Shown piece by piece: positions 1 through 11,003 of a DNA stretch of 64,000 nucleotides. The notes below the pieces were generated by a model. That model was not told the origin of the DNA and did no database searches. It was given only the letters and a program-made list of their open reading frames with translations. Position numbers and translations under genes: made by a program. Origin of the DNA: Lepus europaeus (taxonomy: Eukaryota > Chordata > Mammalia > Lagomorpha > Leporidae); the NCBI RefSeq assembly GCF_033115175.1, contig NC_084827.1, forward strand, positions 152,451,701-152,515,700, written 5' to 3'. Within the stretch, counting starts at the first letter, position 1, and the number at the start of each line of letters is the position of its first letter.

Positions 1-297
1 AGTGCTGGCATCCCATATGGGCACCAGTTTGAGTCCTGGCTGCTCCACTTCCAACCTAGCTCTCTGATATGGCCTGGGAAAGCAGTAGAAGATGGCCCAA
101 ATCCTTGGGCCCCTGAACCCACCTGGGAGACCCAGAAGAAACTCCTGGCTCCTGGCTTCGGATCGGCGCAGCTCCAGCCATTTTGGCCATTTGGGGAGTG
201 AACCAGCGGATGGAAGATCTCTCTCTCTCTCTCTCTCTCTGATTCTGCCTCTCTGTAACTCTGCCTTTCAAATAAATAACTAAATCTTTAAAAAACA
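1..297 (+). mobile_element. C-repeat SINE, cut by window start
   Basis: Lagomorph tRNA-derived SINE in sense orientation. Its head lies outside the window. The visible body has the family landmarks: the 'ggcatcccatatgggcacc' block, 'cctgggaaagcagtagaagatgg', the 'cctggctcctggcttcgg' block, a CT microsatellite, then 'cctttcaaataaataa' and an A-rich end. The short open frames here are shadows of the repeat. Confidence 0.85.
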
Positions 298-484
298 AAC
301 TTCTCACTGATTAAGACATTATAAATTAGACTGAGAATACAGTAGGCAGTAGGAAAAACACTTCCATATTTATGTTAGAAGCAATTTAACATTCTAAATG
401 CATACAGTGCTTTTCTATACAGGAAACATTAAATCATCCTTTGCTCTTTCATAGAAAACCATCCTGTCAACTAATATTAATCAT

Positions 485-570
485 AATAGCTAACATGTGT
501 TAGGCATTTTCCCTGCTTGAAGCTTTGTTAACTCATTTGATGTTTGCAACAAACTTTTGAGTGTGTAAAA
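485..570 (+). repeat. MIR fragment, left part
   Basis: Old mammalian-wide SINE. It keeps the 'gttaggcattttccctgcttgaagc ... ttaactcatttgatg' core in diverged form. The matching MIR tail resumes after the LTR at 571-871, so the two pieces look like one MIR split by a retroviral LTR. Assigned from remembered consensus, not an alignment. Confidence 0.55.
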
Positions 571-871
571 TGGACTGGACGTGTGCAGTCCTATGTTGAG
601 GTCCTAATTCTCAGGTGATAGATAGTATTACCAGGGAGGGCCTTTGGGAGGTGATTTGGCCGTGAAGGTGGAGCCCTGGTGAAGGGGTTTTATGACCTTC
701 TAAGAGATCCCTCAGAGTCCCTCACCCCTTCTGCCAGGTGAGATTACAGCCAGAAGACAGCAAATCCACCAGGTGCCTTGGTGGTGGACTTCCCAGACTG
801 AGAAATTAGTTTCTGTTGCTTATAATCCATCCATTCTATGGTATCTTGTTAGAGCATCCAGAGCTAAGACA
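571..871 (+). mobile_element. MaLR solitary LTR (MST/MLT1-like)
   Basis: About 300 bp that starts TG and ends CA. It contains MaLR landmarks in order: 'tatgttgaggtcctaattctcagg', 'gggcctttgggaggtgattt', 'gtggagccctggtgaa', 'cccttctgccaggtgag', 'ggacttcccagactgag' and 'tttctgttgcttataa', ending 'gagctaagaca'. No internal ERVL sequence is attached, so it is a solo LTR. No clean 5-bp target duplication is visible. The open frame at 773-1012 is chance coding. Confidence 0.75.
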
Positions 872-945
872 GGGAGAGTGGAGACCCTCCCAGAGCAGGA
901 GTCTGAACCCAGGTCATCTGGCTTCAAAGCACATGCAATTTACTT
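872..945 (+). repeat. MIR fragment, right part
   Basis: The phrase 'gagtctgaacccaggtcatc' and the following 'tggcttcaaagcacatgc' match the 3' half of a MIR. This completes the MIR begun at 485-570 on the other side of the LTR. Part of the MIR middle is missing. Confidence 0.55.
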
Positions 946-1640
946 CTTTCCTCAGGCAGCAAGAGCAGGAGATTTTATAAAGAAGGGCCACAAATGGCCA
1001 GGAAATACATAAAACAGTCAACCTTGTTCATACACTAAGAATTAAAACTCAGACAATAACGTGGTGGCCCCTTTGCCAAGATTCTGAAAAACAACACCGA
1101 TGAGGGCAAGAACGTGGGAAATGCTTCATCAAGGCTACAGTGGATTTAATCTAGAAATATTCACGAAAGCCTCAAATTGGAGCACATCGTTTAAGCAAAA
1201 ACCACAGTTAACGTTTAAGACAGTTTTCAAGAATTTACACAAAATCACACATATTCTGGGACAGTCATTAATTGATTCAGTACAGCTCAGTTTAGTAGCC
1301 GAGCTGGCTCTGGGGCAGGTCAGCATGCCACAAAGTGGCCCCGTGAAAACCACCTGGCAAACAAATAGACAACCGCAAAAAAACAAAACAAAACAAAACA
1401 ATTCCGCCAGAGACGACCAATTTCCTTGAGATGTGATTTTCCCAGGATGAGGTCCCTTTATCCTCAAAATCTCGTTTTTCATTTGTAATTGGAGATGGCC
1501 AGACCTATAAATATGTGTGTATATAGATCACATCCTAGATACATGATCTATATGACAGGTAGATGCACTGTGAAATAGGACACACACACACACACACACA
1601 CTCAGTCTCACTCTCTGTGATTACAAGAAAATAAAAAGGA
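946..1640. other. Upstream DNA with a CA microsatellite
   Basis: No gene or recognisable transposon was seen. An uninterrupted CA tract of about 23 bases lies at 1580-1602. The open frames at 1100-1429 (+) and 1135-1482 (-) have no recognisable domain, overlap each other antisense and are read as chance. GC content rises sharply after about 1640, at the edge of the CpG-rich region. Confidence 0.5.
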
Positions 1641-2560
1641 GAATTTGGACCAGCTGCGGAGAGGGCCGGCTGCGGACGGGGCCGGCTCACAGCGCGGGTA
1701 TCAAGCCCTTCCCTCACCGTCCGGTGTTCCCCCGGCTGACCGTCTGCGCGCGTGTGGGCAGGAAGGGACTTCTGGGCTACTCCCCCAGGCCCTGGGCGCC
1801 CCTGGAGTCTGCGCTGGAACACGGACGGAGCGGAGGGAGCAGAGCCCGTGGAGTTGGCGGCGGCGACAGCAGGGTCTGCGGACGGTGGCCCTCGGGCCCC
1901 TGGGCTGCGGGACCTGTGACTTGGAGGAGGAGCGCGACCGCCTCCAGGTGCCCCTGCAGCAGCGAGGGGCGCGCCCGGAGTTCAGGGCTCAGAGTCCGCC
2001 CCCTTCCCGCGGCCCCCTCCCGGCTGCAGGTGGCGCGGGGCGGTGAGACGAGCCCGGGGCGCCAGTGGTTCTTCCTGGAAGACCGGACCGGCCCCCAGCC
2101 TCCGGGCGGCGGGACACGGGCTTCGAGACGCGCAGGTTGTTTTCGGCCGCTGAGCCCCGGCCAGTGGCCCGGCTGCGCCTCGCTTCTGGCCGCAAGTTTG
2201 GCCGGCGCTGGCAAAGTTGACGACTCTGACAGCCGCTCGCGGGCTCGAGAAGAGGCTCCTGCTTCTCGTTCTGGTCCGAGCATGGCCGGGGCGGGGGTGT
2301 CGCAGCATATCTGGGCTTGGGTGGTACTCTGCAGCTGTCTCCTCGTGGGAGCCCAGGTAAGGAGCGGGCGCCCGGGGCCGGGATGGAGGCGAAGGCGCTC
2401 GGCGCTCGTGCACCCGCACCTCCACGATCACACACCGCACTCCAGCGCTCGGCGGGGCTGGCAGGCGATCCGTGGATCTGCACAGGGGAGCTTCGGCGAG
2501 AGCTGTCCTGCGGCACTTGCAAACCGAGGGGGTATTTACGGGCTGCAGAGTTCTGGATCG
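1640..2560 (+). promoter_or_regulatory. PTH2R: CpG-rich promoter region of PTH2R
   Basis: A block of about 900 bp that is strongly GC- and CpG-rich, unlike the AT-rich flanks. It covers the 5' leader and first coding exon of PTH2R and continues into the start of intron 1. Such islands usually mark vertebrate promoters. The transcription start cannot be placed from sequence alone, and no convincing TATA box was seen. Long open frames here on both strands are the usual effect of few stop codons in GC-rich DNA. Confidence 0.75.
2282..2356 (+). CDS. PTH2R: PTH2R coding exon 1 (signal peptide)
   Basis: First coding exon of the parathyroid hormone 2 receptor, a class B GPCR that binds tuberoinfundibular peptide (PTH2/TIP39) and couples mainly to Gs. 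It encodes 25 residues beginning MAGAGVSQHIWAW and ending LLVGAQ: a hydrophobic signal peptide that directs the receptor to the ER and plasma membrane. The start is chosen by resemblance to the human N-terminus and by a strong initiation context (A at -3, G at +4). The exon ends between codons at a consensus donor, gtaagg. The same frame stays open upstream to at least 1724, so an in-frame extension is not excluded by stops, but nothing supports it. The remaining exons are at 39924, 56882 and 57108 and beyond the window. Confidence 0.9.
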
Positions 2561-3703
2561 CGAGTGCGAAGCTGAAAGGGAAGGAACTCTTCTTTCTGAT
2601 AGACTCTGAGTTCCTCCTTTAATTAAATCCAGATAGTTTTTGCCAGGTGGCAATTTACCATCGCTTTTGAAAACTTCAGCTTCCAGGATCGAGTGTGACC
2701 ACTCTCCGACAGGTCTCTCGCCGGCCTTCCCTGATAGAGCGGCACTCATCAGTATTCAAAGCGAGATTAGGTGGCATCAGAGCCCCGGGTTACACGCAGC
2801 TCGGTTGTTAAGGTTGAGAATAAGCAGTGTCGTCATTTTCATACTGCTAATATCGTGTAGAGATTTTCTGGGCACAGTTTCTCAGGGGAATCTCTTTAAT
2901 GTGGAAGGAACAAAATAGGATTTACAGTCAGCTTTTCTGATGAGCTGGAAAGAGATGCCGGTAGTGATGGGTGTGGATTGAAACCGAATAAAGTTATTTT
3001 CTACCATTCCGTAGGGGGCGCACTTTGACCGTCAAATGGAGTCCCAATTTAAAAACTTCTTTCACTGTCAGATTTTTGAACTGTTGAATTATGAACTGGT
3101 ATGATCTAAACTTAGTGCTATACTATGCTTTTGGATTTCAGGTGACCAGTGTGAATTTAAATTCTAAAATTTTAATTTCTAAATGTCTAAAAACCCATCT
3201 GTCATAGTCATAATGACATAAATTACTACTTAAAAGGGATTTCTATGAAATAGGTGTGCTGCTAAATTCTGGGCTTTACTTAACATGACCAGGATGTGTC
3301 GTGTAGGCTGATCGTGCTGAAATGAGTTTGTGTATTGTATATTGACTAATTATATTAGCAATGAATACTTAAAAGTAGGGTGCACTCAAACCTGAAAAAA
3401 AAATCACCAAATTAATGGGAAGAATATAAATATAAGCAAAAAAATTCCCAAGAACTTGAAGATAGATTTCTAAGATGGTTCTAGAACTCTAATGATCTCT
3501 AATAAATGTCTTACATTTTCATCTCATAAACCACTGTCTCCTTGGTAAGACACAAATGAGCTATTTATCTTATTCGCTGTTCTGGATTACTTTTTCTAAG
3601 GAAATGGGAAGAAAACTTCACTATGGGAATGCATGCAGAATATTTTCTTTCCCTTTTGCTTTCAACAGAACAATCAGGACACTGAGTACTTTTCCCATGG
3701 TAA
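2561..3703. other. Intronic DNA, nothing recognised
   Basis: GC content falls quickly after the CpG-rich region. Short open frames (2640-2918, 3556-3849) have no recognisable domains. No repeat was confidently identified before the MER5A at 3712. Confidence 0.4.
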
Positions 3704-3711
3704 CTTTAAGC

Positions 3712-3922
3712 CAGAGTTTCTCAACCTTGACATTCTGGACATCTTATAATTCTTTGTGGTGGGGATTGTCTCGGGCACTGTGGGATATTTACCATTCTTT
3801 GTCCTTTATCTACCAGATGCTGTTGGCATCCCCCTGCACCCTGCTGTGACAACCAAGAGTATCTCTAGATTTTGCCAAATGTCTCTTTGGAGGCAAAAAT
3901 CACTCCTGGTTGAGCATCACTG
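3712..3922 (-). mobile_element. MER5A hAT-Charlie DNA transposon
   Basis: Non-autonomous hAT element of about 211 bp. Its ends are imperfect inverted repeats ('cagagtttctcaacc' on the left; 'ggttgagcatcactg' on the right). The interior keeps the family phrases 'gtgacaaccaagag', 'ttgccaaatgtctctttgg' and 'ggcaaaaatcactcc'. It is flanked by an 8-bp duplication, ctttaagc at 3704-3711 and ctttaaac at 3923-3930 (one mismatch), the length expected for hAT transposase. Confidence 0.85.
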
Positions 3923-3930
3923 CTTTAAAC

Positions 3931-5520
3931 TGATTTTTTACTTACATCTATAGATGAAGAACTGTATAAAATGACAGTTTGTGATAACGTATTACACATG
4001 TCAACTTTCTTGGCACTTTAAACAAAACCTGAAGATCAAATTAAAGCGATTTACAATGACATGTTGACACATTTTCTGGCCTTAAGTTCTTTTTATCTTC
4101 AGAAGACTCATATTGGGTTAAGATCGTTTCACTTCTCTAATTATTTGGTTTTTACTTAGGTCATGGTCAGTCCCTGTTCTGAAATATAATCAGTTAATTT
4201 GGGAGTAAATGAAAGACTAAAAACATTCAAGGCATTTTTTTTATTCCAAGTGTCAGTTGATGGTTTTATTAGCTTAAGTTTGAGATACAGAATATTTGTG
4301 AAAAGTGAGCCTGACTCTGTTTCTTAAGAGTACACACTTAATGATGAATATATTTCTAGCTAATATATATATATATATTTAAAAATGTATAGTACATTTG
4401 CTATAGCACCAGAAAGAACTCATGAAAGCAGAAAGAGCTTGGGTAGAATAAATGTTTTTGTTTAATAAACATTAGATAAATTCCCAGAAGAGATGACATA
4501 GACTAGAGTTCATCAATTGTTTTAAAGATCTCTGTGGTTTTTGTTTGAAAAAACTGTTTTTGCCTCAATGCACAGCTCAAAACCCATGCATTCCTGTATT
4601 AGGTGTCACTAGAGCACTCATCAATCAGATTATCATGTGGTGAAGAGGACTACCACATAGATGTTTTCAGTATTTTTGTTACTGTCAGTGGGTCCTGCTA
4701 GCTTTGAGATGGAGATAGGGGTACAAGAAGTTTATGGGGTAAGGGTCATGCCTGTGACAGGTAAAAGGGTAAGGAAACAGGACTGGACTGGGGCAACCTC
4801 ACGCCAGCAAATGCACCTGACAAATGTTTGGAGAACTAAGTGAGGAGCTCTAAGGTGAAAATTGCTCATCGCAAGAGCCCCATGGTATGAAAACAGAGCA
4901 AGGTCCTAGTCTCTGAGCTCAGTTACTGGCTGGAGGTATTCAGGAAGTCATAGGTTTAGCTCCAAAACTGAGACAGATGCTTGAAAATTTTTTCTTGGGA
5001 GGCTGCCTCAATGGTGTGCACCTCCATGTCTACCTCCCTGACAAAATGACCAGGAACCGACATTGGAGGTGCTTGGCTTGAGAATGAGCTGGGCTCCATG
5101 TGATTCAGTTACCTTTTCCAGACTCAGTGGCCTCAGGAGAGTGTGACTCTCAGACAGTGTATGTGTTGGGAAATGAATATGAACTGTTCCCATACCTGGA
5201 AACAATCCCCAGAAGCTCACACCAATAGCTCACACCTAAATTCCATGCAGTACCAGGTTTGAGCAGATACCGGAGAGCAGATTCTGTTTGATGGTTATCA
5301 CCTGGTTGGTGTAGGTGGAGTCCCAGCACTGCTGTGGACATTCTGGTGTAAGGGCAGGAGCATGGCCTGGGAACCTGGAAAGCTACATTCAAATTTCTCA
5401 TCTAGGAGTGCTTTATCTCTTTTGTTCTGAGCAGTGGGGTGGTGAGGGTTAATGGCCTATATGAAGATTCTGAGTCTACTGGAAAACCAGAAATCTCTTA
5501 CAGGGCGGGAAAGATTATGC
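3931..5520. other. Intronic DNA, nothing recognised
   Basis: AT-rich intron with a short (AT)n at about 4364-4378. Small open frames at 4661, 5008 and 5150 show no domains. No tRNA, snRNA or miRNA-like structure was noticed. Confidence 0.35.
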
Positions 5521-5523
5521 TTG

Positions 5524-5660
5524 GTGATGATGCTTATTTACTTACTATGTTCCAAATACTGAGCTAAGTACTTTAGTCCCTCATTTAATTCTACTATAAT
5601 CATTCTCACTTTTATAAAAGAGAAAGTGGAGCTAAGGGAGTAGAGTAGCCATGATCTACA
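5524..5660 (+). repeat. MIR fragment
   Basis: Diverged mammalian-wide SINE core: 'ttactatgttccaaatactgagctaagtac', then a '...catttaattctactataat' block and 'aaaagagaaagtggagctaagg'. These stand in the order of the MIR consensus as remembered. Confidence 0.6.
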
Positions 5661-8318
5661 GAGGGGCTTCTACCTTTGGGACCCACTCCTTCTGCTGGTT
5701 CCCTCTTTGGAGAATTCAGCTAGGCACTACTTATGTAAATTATGTATACACATACTCTTCATTGCAGCAATAGCGATGCCTGGGCATATAACACAAGGGA
5801 TTTCTCGTACAGGCTTGTGGTAATCATTGCAGTAATTCTATGGTATTTGAGAATTGTAAACAACATGATTGTTCACAGTGGGGATATTTTGCAGTAATAA
5901 AAAGCAAAGGATTAAATGCATGCAAGCCAGGATGGGTGGGATTGTAAAAACAGGATGAGATATGGCACAGAAAAAGATCTGATATAATAGTATTTGTATG
6001 CATTAAAATACATGCATACAAAAACAATAATCCATGTTGTATAAACATACTCAGACAAGAGATGTGTGCATGGTGCATGTATGTCTCACATAAATGCTTG
6101 CATATGGGAGGTAGAGAAATAGGAAGGGAGCATAGACATAAAAGATGATAAATCAGGTAAATCAATAAATCAAAGATGCTTATACTCTGCTTCTCAATCT
6201 GTTGTGGTAACTGGAGATTGTAGTGATAATAGATTGGGCTACCAACAAGCCATTGCTGGTAGATTTAATGAGAACAGTCACGGGAGAGAGGAGCTTCTCC
6301 AGTGTTGGGGGAGTTAGGGGACCACCCTTAGCAAAATGAAACAATCTCAGCGACTGATAATCTCTGCATTGTGTGTATTGCTAAAGCACTATTGTAAAAG
6401 AAACCACCATTGGCTTCTTTCTGTTTCAACTGACAACCAGGACTGTTTCCATTTGTCTTCCAGTTATAAGAAAGCCTTGGATCCCTGAAGGGTGGGCTTC
6501 TTCGTGGCTGCAGTACTTGTGGGTAGTCTTTCAGCTCTTGTAGTCCAGAAGGAGTGAGATGGAAGGGGGACAGGTACAGTTTTTCTCTTGGCAAGGCAAA
6601 CTGAGCAGGATTCATTTCTCTAGAATTTTCTCAATTCTTTGTGAATAAAAATAGAACACTTTCAGCTAACACCACACATTACATTTATTTTGTAATCTCA
6701 GACTTCAGTTGGTTTTGTCATCTATTAGAATTCACTCGTGTATTTTCTTTACCCTGTATTTTGTTTTTATCTTTTCTCTGAGTTGCTCTTTAGATTTTTA
6801 AAATGGCTATGTGACTATTGGCAGCTTATGCCGTATCTTCGAGTCACCATTTCCTCTACTATACAATCATGGCGATAACAGCATTTGCTCATAGAATGCG
6901 AGAATCTTGAATTTGAAAATAGACCAACAAAGGCTTTAGGATCTGAAAATGAAAATATCAGTTCTTTCATCTTCTTCTGTTAAACATTTAAAACGTCTGA
7001 TGGAGATTACTTCTAACCTTGACTGGGAGCACTGAAGGCTTTTTAGTGTGTGAGTGTGTGTGTGAGTTTGTGTGTGTGTGTGTTTCTCTCTTACTCTCTC
7101 TGAAAAGCAGAGAATTTTGTGAGGTTGTTCCTTGTGCCTGCAACACTATTCCTTTTATTCTTTATAGCTTCTTCAGATTACAACTTCTTTCTAATGACAG
7201 TTGGACATTTTATTCATAGTATTGATAGCTGTTTTGATTTTATATTCGTTAATGAGTGTTTGATTAATATCTCTATCTTTGTCTCCTTCTAATTAGAAGG
7301 TATTTGCAGCAGTCCTGGTAGTCACTACTGTGCACTTTGTGGAAGCTGAAATGTAAGGAAGTAGATAGATTCCAAAGAGATTTAGAAGGTACACTTTCCT
7401 GAAGGAAGAGCAAGTTAGGGAAGGTTTGATGAGTTATACCTTTAGATAAGCTGAGTGTAAATATTTAGTGATGGTTGTATTTGGGGTTGTGGAGTTTAAG
7501 CAAAAGTCAGAAGAAAAGGCCTTAAAGAAAAGGTCTTTATCATCACCATTATATAGATAATCTCTCTTAGTGACAGACTAGCAGGTACAAGGAGAAGTTT
7601 AGCAGTTATTCCATTGGCTAATGAAAATTTATAGGCTCTCAAAGAAAGAAAATAATTCTCAGGGTGAGAGGAAACTATGCAAAATAGGTTAAAATTAGGG
7701 ACTTTTATATCAAAACTGAATTTGGAGTCTATATTTTCTATTCTCATTACTTAGCATCTCAAAAACTTAGTTTTTTCATTTGAAAAATGGGGATGATCTA
7801 ATATCAAAATTCATTTCATTTGTGTGTAGAATACATAAAATCTCCGATGAAGCACTTAATGTATGCCTCTCCCAGAGTTTGCTCACTATGAGCATCGGTC
7901 ATCAATGTGTTTATTGTAATCAATGTCATCATCATCATAATCATTATAATTTCTATTATTGTTTCTAATTAGTTATTGTTAATATAGAGAATATGATTTC
8001 ATGTCTTGTTGTATTATTGAACAGGAACAGTAGTTTCCAGTATCTGTACCTCTTCTTTTTATTATTTGCCTTATTACACTGCATTAGCAAAGATTCCCTG
8101 TGTAATACTGAATGATAGTAGTTATTGTGAACACCTTATCTTATTTCTTGGGTCAATGGGTTTGCTCCTAGAAATTTATTAAGCATGATATTTTGCTCTA
8201 GTTTTTAAATAAATGTAACATCATTGTTAATTTTGTGGTTAAATGTTATGCTAGTGTAGAAGTTTTGAATTACAACATGGATGATTTTTATTTTAAAGGC
8301 ATGAATGATGTTATTTTT
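5661..8318. other. Intronic DNA with a GT microsatellite
   Basis: No gene recognised. A (GT)n-like tract lies at about 7047-7083. The minus-strand open frame at 6328-6615 (95 codons) has no visible domain and is probably chance. The DNA is AT-rich and otherwise featureless to eye. Confidence 0.35.
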
Positions 8319-8333
8319 AAAAGAATAGGTCAT

Positions 8334-8548
8334 GCCAGGAGAAGCACCTGGCTCCTGCCTTTGGATCAGCACGATGCGCCGGCCGCAGTGGCCATTGGAG
8401 GGTGAACCAACGGCAAAAAGGAAGACCTTTCTCTCTGTCTCTCTCTCTCACTATCCACTCTGCCTGTCAAAACAAAACAAAACAAAACAAACAAACAAAC
8501 AAAAAAAAAAACAAAGCAAAAAAACCCAAAAAACCAAAAGAAAACAAA
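8334..8548 (+). mobile_element. C-repeat SINE, 5'-truncated
   Basis: Starts within the body at 'gccaggagaagcacctgg' and runs through the CT tract and 'tctgcctgtcaaaac' into a long A-rich tail with AAAC units. The preceding 'aaaagaataggtcat' (8319-8333) is repeated after the tail at 8549-8563, so it is a retroposed insertion with its own target duplication. It stands next to the SINE at 8564. Confidence 0.85.
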
Positions 8549-8563
8549 AAAAGAATAGGTCAT

Positions 8564-8888
8564 GGTCGGCACCGCGGCTCACTAGGCGCCGGTACCCCGG
8601 GTTCTAGTCCCGGTTGGGGTGCCGGATTCTGTCCCGGTTGCTCCTCTTCCAGGCCAGCTCTCTGCTGTGGCCTGGGAAGGCAGTGGCAGATGGCCTAAGT
8701 GCTTGGGCCCTGCACCCGCATGGGAAACCAGGAGGAAGTGCCTGGCTCCTGGTTTTGGATTTGCGCGGCGTGCTGGCCATAGAGCGCCGGCCGTAGTGGC
8801 CATTTGGGGGGTGAACCAACGGTAAAAGGAAGACCTTTCTCTCTGTCTCTCTCTCTCTCACTGTCTAACTCTGCCTGTCAAAAAAAAA
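8564..8888 (+). mobile_element. C-repeat SINE, full length
   Basis: Complete young-looking C-repeat with the 'ggttctagtcccggttggg' box, the 'gtggcctgggaaggcagtgg' block, a CT-rich 3' part and an A tail. It is flanked on the left by 'aaaagaataggtcat' (8549-8563) and on the right by 'aataggtcat' (8889-8898). This is the same target sequence that precedes the truncated SINE, giving three copies of one target motif. Confidence 0.9.
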
Positions 8889-8898
8889 AATAGGTCAT

Positions 8899-10317
8899 AT
8901 TATATGAAACTCCTGTCACAGACACCGGCCTCTTTGAGGACCAGAAGTGATTCTTAATCATTTTCTCACAGTGTATAGTAGTCAGAAGATGCTTGTTAGA
9001 ATACTGGTAAGTATTTGCATCCTCATAGGTAGAAGAGATATTATATATTTAGCAAATAAGTAAAATGTTCTCATTAATAAAACATATATTGATAACAAAT
9101 TAACATACTTCACCCTTAACCTGCTTGTTTGTCACTAAGAAAGATTCTCTATATTATGTTGATAACAAATTAACATACTTAGGAAACAGGCAAAAAAGTT
9201 GTTTACTCCTTTCTGGCCAATATTAAGGTAACAAGATTGGAATAGATTTGTATGTGTAATTAAAATTCCTGAAGGCAAATTTCTGTCTCTCCTTTATAAA
9301 AGCACTTATATGAAATTGCAAATGGGCTATAATTTGAATAACTTATACTACTTGCCACTTCCTTTATTTAACATAATTGGGCTAGCTCTTTTTCCTATGA
9401 CACAAAATTTTTGTGATTTTCATTTAAGTTTTTTTTTTCTCAGAGCAAAGATTGCTTGACGATGTATTTAAAGCAGTATTGTGGGTGTGAGATATGTGTA
9501 GGCTCGCATATCCATCTGCCTACACTACTAGGGAAAATGACTTCAGGGAAGCATTTGTGCATATAATGAGCACCAACATGAAACTTCTCTCAACAAATAG
9601 TTCAGGATCTTTTTCCTAGAGAACAAGGTCTATAATACGATATTTTGAAAGTTGTATAAGTGAAACTTAAATACAATTTTCATGTTGATTAATGAGCTTA
9701 GAGACTTCTAAAAATGAAATACAACTAGAGTAGACTTGTAGGACTTTCCTACAGCTTCACAAATGTTTTTTAAAAGTTACATTAATGATACAGTGTTCTT
9801 ATATTTTCCACAATACTGGCAATGTATTGGCAATGGCATTCTGTTTATGAATATATTGAATTTTTTTTCTACTCATGGGAATTGTAAGTACCCGAGGATC
9901 ATTTTGTAGTTTCTGACCTATCCAAGGGTTATCTCCATGGCTTGGAGTTGTTTTATATTTAGTTTCTGCCGTAGTGGCTATAGATAGTCTTGCCCAAGGT
10001 GGATCTCAACAAATATCTGTAGAATAAATATGTTCAAAGCTCCTCATGGTTAGACCAGCACAGTCAGTACAGAATTAGGAAATGACTTAAAGACTTTTCT
10101 GTACATACAAGGAAAAGCCAATTAAAATTCTTCCTTAGGTCTTCTCATTTTCAGTTCAGTCATACTGCAGTGAACTATGGAATGTTATTTTTATTGTATT
10201 GACTTGAAGAGTGATAGGACATGGACCTCTCCTAAAAAGACCTTCTACTATACAGGAGGAGGCAAGTTGCCAACATGCAAAGATTTGTCTCTGCTCTTGA
10301 TTTCTATTCCCTTTCCT
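8899..10317. other. Intronic DNA with one short direct repeat
   Basis: AT-rich DNA without recognised genes or transposons. A 22-bp exact direct repeat ending 'aaattaacatactt' lies at 9089-9110 and 9159-9180, separated by 48 bp. Confidence 0.45.
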
Positions 10318-10654
10318 TTTTGTTTTTTAAAGATTTATTTTATTTATTTGAAAGACTGAGTTACAGAGAGAGGTAGAGACAGAGCCAGAGGGAGTGAGCC
10401 TTCCATCCACTGGTTCACTCCATAAATAACTGCGACGGCCAGAGCTGAGCTGATCTGAAGCCAGGAACCAGGAGCTTCTTCCAGGTCCCCCACCTGGGTG
10501 CAGGGGCCCAAGGGCTTGGGCCATTCTCTTCTGCCTTCCCAGGCCATAGCAGAGAGCTGGATTAGAGTGGAGCAGCCAGGGCTCTAACTGGCACTCATAT
10601 GGAATGCTGGCACTGCAGGCCGGGGCTTTAACCTGCTGTGCTACAGTGTTGGCC
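10318..10654 (-). mobile_element. C-repeat SINE
   Basis: Antisense copy: T-rich and 'aaagatttattttatttatt' first, then 'agagttacagagag'-type DNA, a GA-rich tract, 'gaagccaggaaccaggagc' and, at the right end, the complement of the SINE head. A likely imperfect target duplication is ctattcccttt on the left and ctgttcccctt on the right. Confidence 0.85.
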
Positions 10655-10864
10655 TCTCTGTTCCCCTTCTTGTAGTAATTCTTAATTTTAGCTTTCTCAT
10701 ATTCTTTCACTTTCATATTTGTATAATACAATTGGTATAGTTTCAAAGGGGGATGGAAAAGTGCTGGATCTCTGCCAAAAGTTTCTTATGTTCGACACTT
10801 TTTTCCCTTTTGCTCCCTCACTATGCTTACTTTGGTGAATTGTATTTAGACAGTGATCAGTACA

Positions 10865-11003
10865 GGCTTTATGATAATAGCAATAATAATGGGCCACACT
10901 TATGTAGTGTTCACTATGTAAAAGTTACTTAATTAGACATCTTATATGCATTATTTTCTTTAATCCTCATCACAACTTTATGTGAAAGGCAAATGAGCAT
11001 TTT
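10865..11003 (+). repeat. MIR fragment interrupted by a SINE
   Basis: The phrase 'acttatgtagtgttcactatg' and the later 'tctttaatcctcatcacaac' follow the MIR consensus order. The C-repeat at 11004 inserted into its right part. Confidence 0.5.

Noticed and set aside
1580..1602. CA repeat as a CRISPR-like or regulatory array
   Set aside because: It is a simple dinucleotide microsatellite with no spacers. No CRISPR array exists anywhere in the window.
1724..2749. Long overlapping open frames on both strands near the PTH2R start
   Set aside because: They lie in GC-rich CpG DNA where stops are rare, have arginine/proline/glycine-rich composition without domains, and only the 25-codon exon 1 matches a known protein.
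6328..6615. A 95-codon minus-strand frame as a possible small gene
   Set aside because: No domain, no splice or promoter context and ordinary intronic composition. A chance frame is more likely.
8366..8861. Several overlapping frames of 60-98 codons
   Set aside because: They are translations of C-repeat SINEs and their A-rich tails. The same peptides recur at every SINE in the window.
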